A DNA stretch of 6,815 nucleotides. It comes from an uncultured Prevotellaceae bacterium (lineage in GTDB: Bacteria > Bacteroidota > Bacteroidia > Bacteroidales > Bacteroidaceae). The stretch lies in contig CAMKTM010000127.1 of assembly GCA_946415695.1 (NCBI GenBank), forward strand, positions 1 to 6,815, in the 5' to 3' direction. Below the pieces are notes generated by a model. It had not been told where the DNA came from. It was given only the letters and a program-made list of their open reading frames with translations, and ran no database searches. The position numbers and the translations under genes are program-made. Of the stretch, positions 1-5,616 are shown piece by piece. Numbering within the stretch: position 1 is the first letter of the stretch; every line of letters begins with the position of its first letter.

Positions 1-740
1 GCCTGCTCGGCACACTTTATCATGTTCGAGATTTTAGCCGAAACGTCGTCTTCCTTCACCTTCTGCTCCAAGATACGGATGGCCGGGACGAACAGCACTT
101 CCTCCACGTTGCTGTGGTTCAATAGCCATTCTTCATTATTATATATGTCGTAGAGCGTGGCCGTGAGCTGGTTGTTGGCAAGTCCGTTATGGGGCAGATA
201 CTTGATGATGATGTTCTTCAGCTCTTGGAACTTTCCTGTCGTGTCGCTATGATGTTTCGAGAAGATGTCAACATTATAGCCCGAGGTCTGTTCTCCCCGA
301 AGCAGTGCCTCGACGTAAGGGAACAAAGTCTTTTCCTCGTACTTCATGTGGAGTTGGATGTCGTGGGCATATTCGTCGTAGAGGCGAAGGATGAGCCCCG
401 CAAGGCCGTCGCCACGATGGAGCGATTCCTCGAGTTTGGTGCGGATGCTGGGCAATTGGAAGTCGAGGAAGTAGCGATGCGAAGCCTGCAGGTAGGCCAG
501 CAATGTCTTCACCGAAATCCTGTCGTCGGTCTCCTTTGGCGTGAAGCCGTTGATGAGGAAATTGACGACCGTCAGGAACGTATAGCAGTCAACGTCCTGC
601 TCGTTGCAGACCTCGCTGACCGTCTTGTCGCCAAACCCTAACCGTATGCCAAAGGCACTCAACCCCTGGAGCATGCTGTAGTTGTCGCTGATGAGGTCAA
701 TCATCTTGTCATCGGCCTCATAAAGTCTAACATTTACCAT
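1..740 (-). CDS. Hemerythrin domain protein with ScdA_N-like N-terminus (YtfE/RIC-like), 3' end cut by window edge
   Basis: Reading the minus strand from the ATG at 740-738 gives 246 uninterrupted codons that run off the left edge. Residues about 10-60 resemble the ScdA_N/DUF542 domain (LGFGDKTVSEVC at 34-45, with Cys45 and Cys52). Residues about 80-228 look like a four-helix hemerythrin-type di-iron domain: His88 (SHRYF), His126 and His131 with Glu135 (HMKYE, an HxxxE motif), His163/His164, and His209 with Glu213 (HSNVE, a second HxxxE). Proteins of this build (YtfE, ScdA, RIC) repair iron-sulfur centres damaged by NO or oxidants, or sense or carry O2 and NO; they are cytoplasmic, and no signal peptide is visible here. 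The start is supported by a Bacteroidetes promoter about 100 bp upstream. The gene is divergent from the barrel/imelysin operon. Homologues are roughly this long, so little should be missing. The family call is secure; the physiological role is inferred. Confidence 0.85.
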   Translation of the reverse strand, partial: MVNVRLYEADDKMIDLISDNYSMLQGLSAFGIRLGFGDKTVSEVCNEQDVDCYTFLTVVNFLINGFTPKETDDRISVKTLLAYLQASHRYFLDFQLPSIRTKLEESLHRGDGLAGLILRLYDEYAHDIQLHMKYEEKTLFPYVEALLRGEQTSGYNVDIFSKHHSDTTGKFQELKNIIIKYLPHNGLANNQLTATLYDIYNNEEWLLNHSNVEEVLFVPAIRILEQKVKEDDVSAKISNMIKCAEQ

Positions 741-772
741 TTAATCATTTCTTGTATTCTTTAGAAACAAGG

Positions 773-789
773 CGCGCTTTTAATGCGCG
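773..789 (-). promoter_or_regulatory. GC-rich stem-loop in the predicted leader of the hemerythrin-domain gene
   Basis: CGCGC (773-777) and GCGCG (785-789) are perfect inverted repeats around a 7-nt AT-rich loop. They lie between the predicted minus-strand transcription start near 836 and the ATG at 740. A second, weaker pair, CTTGT (751-755) with ACAAG (767-771), lies closer to the start codon. They could form leader hairpins affecting translation or mRNA stability. No T-run follows on the minus strand, so a terminator is unlikely. Function is speculative. Confidence 0.3.
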
Positions 790-842
790 GAGTTCCATTT
801 GTTTTTACCTGAAGGTGAATCTTTCTTTTATGTTTTCGCCTG

Positions 843-873
843 CAAATTTACGATTTTTCCGCAAAACACACAA
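843..873 (-). promoter_or_regulatory. Bacteroidetes-type promoter of the hemerythrin-domain gene
   Basis: On the minus strand, TAAATTTG (bases 850-843) matches the -7 consensus TAnnTTTG exactly and is followed by CA. A TTG lies at 873-871, exactly 20 nt upstream, as expected for the -33 element. Transcription should begin near 836, leaving a leader of roughly 95 nt before the ATG at 740. This is a pattern match only. Confidence 0.55.
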
Positions 874-884
874 TCCTTAATTGT
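870..884. promoter_or_regulatory. Inverted repeat overlapping the hemerythrin -33 element (possible operator)
   Basis: ACAAT (870-874), a 5-nt spacer (CCTTA), and ATTGT (880-884) form a short dyad that covers the minus-strand -33 TTG. The position fits a transcription-factor site controlling the hemerythrin-domain gene, for example a CRP/FNR-type NO or redox regulator, which commonly controls such genes. A five-base arm is short and could be chance in AT-rich DNA. Confidence 0.2.
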
Positions 885-994
885 AGGTATTCCTTATTCT
901 TTAATCTTTAATCCCTAATCCCTTTATAGTATTCGGGTAATGACAACGGGGTACGATGGTTTGTGTCCCACGGGGAAAACACTTATTTTTAGGT

Positions 995-1026
995 ATTGCC
1001 AAGTATATGAAAAGAAAGTAATTTTG
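995..1026 (+). promoter_or_regulatory. Bacteroidetes-type promoter of the barrel (and possibly imelysin) operon
   Basis: TAATTTTG at 1019-1026 matches the -7 consensus TAnnTTTG exactly and is followed by CGC. ATTG at 995-998 sits 20 nt upstream as the -33 element. Transcription should start near 1033, giving a leader of only about 18 nt before the ATG at 1051. This position rules against translation starting at the upstream in-frame ATG (940). Confidence 0.6.
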
Positions 1027-1050
1027 CGCTCGAAATCAGTTAAAACTATA

Positions 1051-2463
1051 ATGAAAAAGGGATTATTTGCAATTATTCTTTCCTTCTCGTTCCTGCCTTT
1101 CTTTGCTCAGGAAACAGAGGATGTAAGTGTGGATGTCACCACTGGCGCTTCGCAGCAAGTCCATAAGAGCAAGGCGAAGGAGAACCTGAACAAGTTCCTT
1201 TCGCGACTGCATATCGGGGGCTATGGCGAAGCGGTTATGACGCGCAACTTCTACAGCCAGAGCTTCAACCGCTACAAGAAGCCGGAGAACTTCAAGGACG
1301 ACAAGAGCCACGGCCGCTTCGACTTGCCTCACATTTGCCTGAACATCGGCTACGACTTCGGCAAAGGCTGGACGATGGGCATGGAGGTGGAGTTCGAGCA
1401 CGGCGGCAACGGCACTGCCGTGGAGATTGAAGCGGAAGAAGCTGGGGAATATGAGGCAGAAGTGGAGAAAGGCGGCGAGGTGAACATCGAGCAGTTTTGG
1501 ATCAACAAAGAGTTCTGGGACGGAAAGTTCAACGTCAAGGCTGGTGAAATCATCGTCCCTATCGGCTATTCCAATGCCTTTCACGAACCCAATCAGTTCT
1601 TCACCGTCTATCGTCCTGAAGGCGAATACACCATCATGCCAAACACTTGGCATCAAGTCGGTCTCTCTCTCTGGGGACGTATCAAGGACTGGCGCTATGA
1701 GGCTCAGTTCCTGTCGGGACTGAACTCGGAGAGCTTCACGGCAGAGAATTTCGCACATTACGGAGCGACGAGCCCCTACGAGTTCAAGGTTGCCAACACC
1801 TTTGCCGGAGCTCTGCGCATTGACAACTATTCCGTCGAGGGTTTGCGCATCGGCTTGAGCGGCTATCTCGGCAACACTTTCCGTAACACCCTCCGCACCC
1901 CAGGCAGCAAATATGAGGACGTGGCAGGCCGGTTGGGCATTGTGGCTCTCGACTTCACGCTTAACCGCTGGAACTGGATCGTACGGGGAAATGTCGATTA
2001 TGCCCACTTCAGCAATGCCGACGAAATATCCGCCTACAATCAGGCAAACTGGACGCACCACAAATATCAGGACGGCAATCCGCACCATTACACGAACATC
2101 GGCAGCAGTGCTTTGGCATACGGCATCGAGGCCGGCTATAACATCCTGAATTTCCTCCCATGCCGTTCTCCCAAGAAAGAAGGGAGACACAAACTGTTTC
2201 TCTTCGGACGCTTTGAACACTACAATACGATGGCTTCGGGCACCTACAAGTCGATGTACAAATACACAAAGCGGTACCGCTGTGCCTTTGGCCTGAACTA
2301 TTCGCCCATCAAGCAAGTTACCATTAAAGGGGAATACTCCTATCGTTTCTTCGAGAAGCCCAACAACAACGGGCTCGCCTCGGACAGTCCCCTCTACAAA
2401 CACCCCTACAACAACGAACCAAGCATCAGCCTGGGCGTGACTTATTGCGGTAAATTCCTATAG
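1051..2463 (+). CDS. Outer-membrane beta-barrel protein (porin-like), 470 aa
   Basis: The predicted protein begins with a signal peptide (KK at 2-3, hydrophobic 4-18, PFFA|Q with probable cleavage after Ala19). A barrel-like sequence follows, rich in alternating aromatic/polar strands and Gly/Tyr/Trp/Asn (for example IGGYGEAV near the start, GWTMGMEVEF, VNIEQFWINKEF, WHQVGLSLWGRI). It ends with a short C-terminal strand containing Phe (GVTYCGKFL). I read it as an outer-membrane channel or receptor of the porin type; it lacks a TonB plug domain, so it is not a classic TonB-dependent receptor. Residues 125-143 hold nine glutamates and could be a surface loop that binds cations. I chose 1051 rather than the in-frame ATG at 940 because of the signal peptide and the promoter at 995-1026. 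The gene ends in tandem stops (TAG TGA). It lies 236 bp upstream of the imelysin lipoprotein gene, so a role in the same uptake or redox module is likely but inferred. Substrate unknown. Confidence 0.75.
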   Translation: MKKGLFAIILSFSFLPFFAQETEDVSVDVTTGASQQVHKSKAKENLNKFLSRLHIGGYGEAVMTRNFYSQSFNRYKKPENFKDDKSHGRFDLPHICLNIGYDFGKGWTMGMEVEFEHGGNGTAVEIEAEEAGEYEAEVEKGGEVNIEQFWINKEFWDGKFNVKAGEIIVPIGYSNAFHEPNQFFTVYRPEGEYTIMPNTWHQVGLSLWGRIKDWRYEAQFLSGLNSESFTAENFAHYGATSPYEFKVANTFAGALRIDNYSVEGLRIGLSGYLGNTFRNTLRTPGSKYEDVAGRLGIVALDFTLNRWNWIVRGNVDYAHFSNADEISAYNQANWTHHKYQDGNPHHYTNIGSSALAYGIEAGYNILNFLPCRSPKKEGRHKLFLFGRFEHYNTMASGTYKSMYKYTKRYRCAFGLNYSPIKQVTIKGEYSYRFFEKPNNNGLASDSPLYKHPYNNEPSISLGVTYCGKFL

Positions 2464-2483
2464 TGAGACACAAAACAACAACA

Positions 2484-2498
2484 TTATTAATTTAATAA
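2484..2498. repeat. AT-rich 15-bp palindrome
   Basis: TTATTAA and TTAATAA are perfect inverted repeats around a single T, 20 bp after the barrel stop codon. No T-run follows, so it is a poor intrinsic terminator candidate. It might be an operator for the downstream genes or an mRNA 3'-end structure. AT-rich palindromes of this size also arise by chance. Confidence 0.35.
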
Positions 2499-2527
2499 AT
2501 GTGAGTACGATGAAAATCAAACTGTCG

Positions 2528-2559
2528 TTAGGATGAATTTCAATAACCCTGTAGGCTTG
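2528..2559 (+). promoter_or_regulatory. Weak candidate promoter for the imelysin operon
   Basis: TAGGCTTG (2552-2559) matches seven of eight positions of TAnnTTTG. A TTAG (2528-2531, versus TTTG) lies exactly 20 nt upstream. If used, transcription would begin about 2566, inside the 22-bp tandem repeat, and the leader would be about 135 nt. Neither element is perfect, and read-through from the barrel promoter is an equally good explanation. Confidence 0.25.
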
Positions 2560-2562
2560 TTT

Positions 2563-2626
2563 CAATAAGAGCGTGCCTCGTTGGCAATAAGAGCGTGCCT
2601 CGTTGGCAATAAGAGCGTGCCTCGTT
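2563..2626. repeat. Tandem repeat, about 2.9 copies of a 22-bp unit
   Basis: Identical units at 2563-2584 and 2585-2606, and a third at 2607-2626 that matches for 20 bases, begin CAATAAGAGCGTG and end CCTCGTTGG. The copies are perfect, pointing to recent expansion or active homogenisation. A further CAATAA begins exactly 22 bp earlier (2541), possibly the remnant of a decayed unit, although the rest of that stretch hardly matches. Each unit contains an in-frame stop in at least one frame and no ATG, so it is not coding. It is contiguous, with no spacers, and is therefore not a CRISPR array. It sits 74 bp upstream of the imelysin start codon. Confidence 0.9.
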
Positions 2627-2699
2627 TATCGAGATGGCCTGTGAGGTGTTTGAAATTAGAAGACGAGTTTTTGTCGAACTCCGCTAATTTAGAAAAGCA

Positions 2700-3899
2700 A
2701 TGAAACACAAGAATTATTTGAAAATGGCAGCCGTGGCTGTCGCACTTTCCGTGAGCTTCTCATCATGTTCGAAAGATGATGACGAAAACAACGTAACAAT
2801 TGTTACTGGCACTCAAGCCGCCCTTGACCAAGCATGCAATGATTGGAAGACGGCTCGAGCAGACTGGGAGAACTCCGAGGCTTTCCTCTTCGGAGCCGCC
2901 GACGTCTATTCCATTGATCCGCACACCGACACATGGCCTGTTGCCGCAAACGACCTTGCCGATGTTTTGCGCGACGAGAAGGCAATGTCTAATCTCGACG
3001 ACTTCATCAAGACAGCCAATTCCGGCATCCTCGGCTACCACGGCTTGGAGTATGTGCTTTTCAGGGGAGGACAGCCCCGACAGATAAGTCAGATTACAAA
3101 CCTCGAGTACAACTACATCTGCGCCGTAGCCAAAGACCTCTACAATGCCACGGCAACGCTTGAGGCCGCTTGGGATTCCAAGGAAAGCAATACGGAGCGC
3201 CATCAAATAGCGCTCACCTACGTTGCCACGCACAATTCCATCAACGACGAAGGCAATGCCGAAGGTGCGCTCGGCTCGTTCCAGAACTTCGGAAAAGCCT
3301 TCAAGAACCCAGGTTCAGGAGATTGGGCAACGGCTCTTGAAGCAACCCTCGAGATTATCTCCGGTTGTCAGGACATCATCGGCGAGGTGGGCGACTCGAA
3401 AATAGGTTTGCCCTATACGGGCGAGGACGCCACATACATCGAATCGCCCTACGCTTACAACTCCATTACGGACTTCTACGACAACATCGTTTCGTGCAAG
3501 AATGCCCTCTACGGACAGAAAGGAGCAACCGCACCGAACGACAAATCATTGATTTACTTCTGCCTGAATTCCGGCAATTCCACGCTCGTCAATCAAGCCA
3601 ATGCCGTTGTGTCGAAGCTCGATGTGGCTCTTGCGAAAATAAAGGCAATGAAAGCTCCTTTCGCACTTTACTATTCCGACGCTTCATGCAAGATAGCCAT
3701 CGACGCCCTGGGAGAACTGGACGATGCACTTGGCGCTCTTTCCGAGACGCTGAACGGCTATGCTGGCAATGAAACCGTCGAAGCGCAGTGCAAAGTCATC
3801 AACGAGAACTATGTGGACAATGTCGTGCTCGCCACCTATCGCGCATTGGCAGACAACGCACAGACCCTCTATCAGTCGATTGTAAAAATAAAGAACTAA
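2700..3899 (+). CDS. Imelysin (M75) family surface lipoprotein, 399 aa
   Basis: The N-terminus is a lipoprotein signal (hydrophobic 9-20, lipobox FSSC with Cys23 as the acylated residue). The following SKDDDE closely resembles the Bacteroidetes lipoprotein export signal, so the protein is probably displayed on the cell surface. The mature part is all-helical in character and shows imelysin hallmarks: WENSEAFLFG (56-65), the family GxHxxE motif as GYHGLE (112-117, His114 and Glu117), and ESPYAYNS (248-255). Length is typical of single-imelysin-domain proteins. The family includes ICMP/IrpA-type iron-regulated proteins and the EfeO/EfeM iron-uptake components. It was named as a peptidase family, but structural work on family members questioned protease activity, and metal or haem binding is the more likely role. 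The di-heme protein gene follows after 4 nt, so the two are co-expressed. Family assignment is strong; substrate is inferred. Confidence 0.9.
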   Translation: MKHKNYLKMAAVAVALSVSFSSCSKDDDENNVTIVTGTQAALDQACNDWKTARADWENSEAFLFGAADVYSIDPHTDTWPVAANDLADVLRDEKAMSNLDDFIKTANSGILGYHGLEYVLFRGGQPRQISQITNLEYNYICAVAKDLYNATATLEAAWDSKESNTERHQIALTYVATHNSINDEGNAEGALGSFQNFGKAFKNPGSGDWATALEATLEIISGCQDIIGEVGDSKIGLPYTGEDATYIESPYAYNSITDFYDNIVSCKNALYGQKGATAPNDKSLIYFCLNSGNSTLVNQANAVVSKLDVALAKIKAMKAPFALYYSDASCKIAIDALGELDDALGALSETLNGYAGNETVEAQCKVINENYVDNVVLATYRALADNAQTLYQSIVKIKN

Positions 3900-3903
3900 A
3901 GCC

Positions 3904-5616
3904 ATGAAGTACTTCAAGCTATCCAATTTCCTACTTTTCTCACTTTCCTGCTTCCTTTTCAGCTGTGCCGACGAAGAAGAGGAAACGGCGCCACTCACTT
4001 GGGATATTGGCAACCCAACGGCTACCAACTACTCCGAGGACTACTACGCAGGCGGACTGCTCGGCACCACTTCCGTCAATACAGCCACAGCCTTCGAGCA
4101 ACCCACGAAAGCCGTGGAGAACGCAGGCATGATGACAGCCTTCAACGAAGGCGAATACCTCTTCGAGAAAGACTACAACACCAATACGGAAGGGGCGTTT
4201 CGCGGTCTCGGCCCCGTCTATGTGCGTCGCGGCTGTCTCTATTGCCATCCCGGCTACGGCCACGGAGCAAGACAGACGGAATACAAAGCCGACATGCACC
4301 GCAACGGCTACCTGCTCGTCATCTACGACAAGACCACAAATGCCTACATCCGCAGCGTGGCGGGAATGCCTCAGACCGGTGCCGTCAAGCCCTTCAAGGC
4401 TCCCATCGACGAAAACCAAATCAAGATCTCGTGGAACAACTACACCGACGAATGGGGCAATCATTTCCCCGACGGCGAGACCTATTCCCTCATCTATCCA
4501 GAAGTGAGCATCCCCTATGCTGCCTATTATGCCCCGGTAGTGGTGCAAAGGAGCGGAGCCGACGTAGAGCTGTCTGAAGCAGAATACAACAACGACATTG
4601 GCGTGCTGCTGGAATCCACCATCGGCATCTATGGAACAGGCCTCACCGATGCCATCCCCGACGAAGAAATCACTGCACAATGGAAGGCAGAAAGCGAGTA
4701 CTTCAAGAGCATCGGCCGCACGGATGCGCTGAACCCAGCCATGTGGAACAGCGCCACAGACACCTGGAACAGCTACTACAGCAACGCACTGCAGGGTGAC
4801 GGAACAAAATATGTACGCCGCTACACCTACGCCATGTCGCGCGGCCCGATACTCGATGCAGCAGGTGCCAACGCCATCTGGAACATCACCAACGTGACCC
4901 GTTCCGACCGTCGCTACCACTACCTTGACCTTGCCGGCAAGTACTATGCTACAAAATCCTCGCAAGACCCCGAAGTACAAGCAGGCTTCACCGAATACAT
5001 CAACCGCATTGACCCGTCAAAAGCTCATCCCGAATGGCACACCGGCAACCTCGAACAGGACATCTACACCTACCTGACCAGCAAGTCGCTTGATGCAGAA
5101 ATGACAGACGCTCAATACAAGAATCTGATGATATGGCATCGAGGATTAGCAGTGCCTGCCGCGCGTAACACCACGACCGAGAACTTCAAAAAAGGAAAAG
5201 AACTCTTCACGCAGATTGGTTGTGCCGCCTGCCACCGTCCTTCGTGGCAGACAGGCGAAGACCACATACAAGACCCTGCCAAGTTCTTCCTCTCGGACAA
5301 CGACATGCCCCGCTATCCCAACCAAAAGATTTGGCCTTATACCGATTTCGTTCAGCACAGGCTTTGGATGAAGAACGACATTCGCACGGGCTGGTGCCGC
5401 ACCACGCCTCTTTGGGGAAGAGGCTTGGCAGCAAAATGTGGCAGCGGGACGGAGCGTCTGCACGATTGCCGGGCACGAAGTGTCGTCGAAGCCATCATGT
5501 GGCACGGCTGCCGCAACGAAGGAGGCACGAGCGATGCCTACAATTCTGTCGTCAAGTTCCGAAACCTTACAAAACAGGAACGTGATCAAATAACCTTTTT
5601 CATTGAATCCATTTGA
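3904..5616 (+). CDS. Di-heme oxidoreductase family (DUF1111/COG3488) c-type cytochrome lipoprotein, 570 aa
   Basis: A lipoprotein signal ends in LFSC with Cys21 as probable lipid anchor (Cys16 is a weaker alternative). ADEEEE follows directly, an acidic stretch like the Bacteroidetes surface-export signal. Two covalent haem sites are visible: CLYCH at 111-115, within the family-typical RGLGPVYVRRGC context, and CAACH at 440-444 after the GKELFTQIG lead-in. The C-terminal part keeps the family signatures IWPYTDF, RTTPLWGRGL (499-508), RLHDCRAR (518-525, HDC where HDG is common) and MWHG (His534). The family is annotated as putative di-haem peroxidase or thiol oxidoreductase; the reaction here is unknown. 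At 570 aa it is somewhat longer than many relatives. It starts 4 nt after the imelysin stop and overlaps the cytochrome c assembly gene by 4 nt. That fits a haem protein made together with its maturation factor and an imelysin partner. No frameshift is seen. Confidence 0.9.
   Translation: MKYFKLSNFLLFSLSCFLFSCADEEEETAPLTWDIGNPTATNYSEDYYAGGLLGTTSVNTATAFEQPTKAVENAGMMTAFNEGEYLFEKDYNTNTEGAFRGLGPVYVRRGCLYCHPGYGHGARQTEYKADMHRNGYLLVIYDKTTNAYIRSVAGMPQTGAVKPFKAPIDENQIKISWNNYTDEWGNHFPDGETYSLIYPEVSIPYAAYYAPVVVQRSGADVELSEAEYNNDIGVLLESTIGIYGTGLTDAIPDEEITAQWKAESEYFKSIGRTDALNPAMWNSATDTWNSYYSNALQGDGTKYVRRYTYAMSRGPILDAAGANAIWNITNVTRSDRRYHYLDLAGKYYATKSSQDPEVQAGFTEYINRIDPSKAHPEWHTGNLEQDIYTYLTSKSLDAEMTDAQYKNLMIWHRGLAVPAARNTTTENFKKGKELFTQIGCAACHRPSWQTGEDHIQDPAKFFLSDNDMPRYPNQKIWPYTDFVQHRLWMKNDIRTGWCRTTPLWGRGLAAKCGSGTERLHDCRARSVVEAIMWHGCRNEGGTSDAYNSVVKFRNLTKQERDQITFFIESI

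Larger units (their letters stand above)
741..1050. other. Divergent intergenic region between hemerythrin-domain gene and barrel gene
   Basis: This 310-bp AT-rich stretch separates two divergently transcribed genes. It holds one promoter per strand (minus at 843-873, plus at 995-1026). In the minus-strand leader are two inverted repeats: CTTGT/ACAAG (751-755 and 767-771) and CGCGC/GCGCG (773-777 and 785-789). An ACAAT/ATTGT inverted repeat (870-884) overlaps the minus -33 element, and TTAATC/CTAATCCC-like short repeats lie at about 900-922. An ATG at 940 is in frame with the barrel gene, but it lies upstream of the plus promoter and would bury the signal peptide, so I treat 940-1050 as non-coding. 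No RNA gene is recognisable. Confidence 0.6.

Noticed and set aside
189..641. 150-codon plus-strand open frame
   Set aside because: It lies opposite the hemerythrin-domain gene, whose minus-strand frame is longer, open to the edge and carries the di-iron ligand motifs.
940..1050. 37-codon N-terminal extension of the barrel gene from the ATG at 940
   Set aside because: It would place the signal peptide internally, contains the promoter at 995-1026, and looks non-coding.
1063..2403. 446-codon open frame on the minus strand opposite the barrel gene
   Set aside because: It is a shadow of codon bias in the barrel gene. Its translation has no recognisable domain or signal, while the plus strand has a signal peptide, promoter and barrel-like composition.
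2510..2568. Two tiny open frames (8 and 11 codons) overlapping by ATGA in the spacer
   Set aside because: They are too short to support, and the second runs into the tandem repeat. A leader peptide cannot be excluded, but nothing beyond start and stop codons supports it.
2563..2626. Possible CRISPR array
   Set aside because: The 22-bp units are directly contiguous with no unique spacers.
3940..4980. 346-codon open frame on the minus strand opposite the di-heme gene
   Set aside because: The plus strand encodes CxxCH motifs and family signatures; the antisense product is low-complexity Val/Gly/Ala-rich sequence typical of a shadow frame.
5290..5616. Possible frameshift near the C-terminus of the di-heme protein
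   Set aside because: The unusual stretch after IWPYTDF leads directly into the in-frame family signatures RTTPLWGRGL, RLHDCRAR and MWHG, so the frame is intact.
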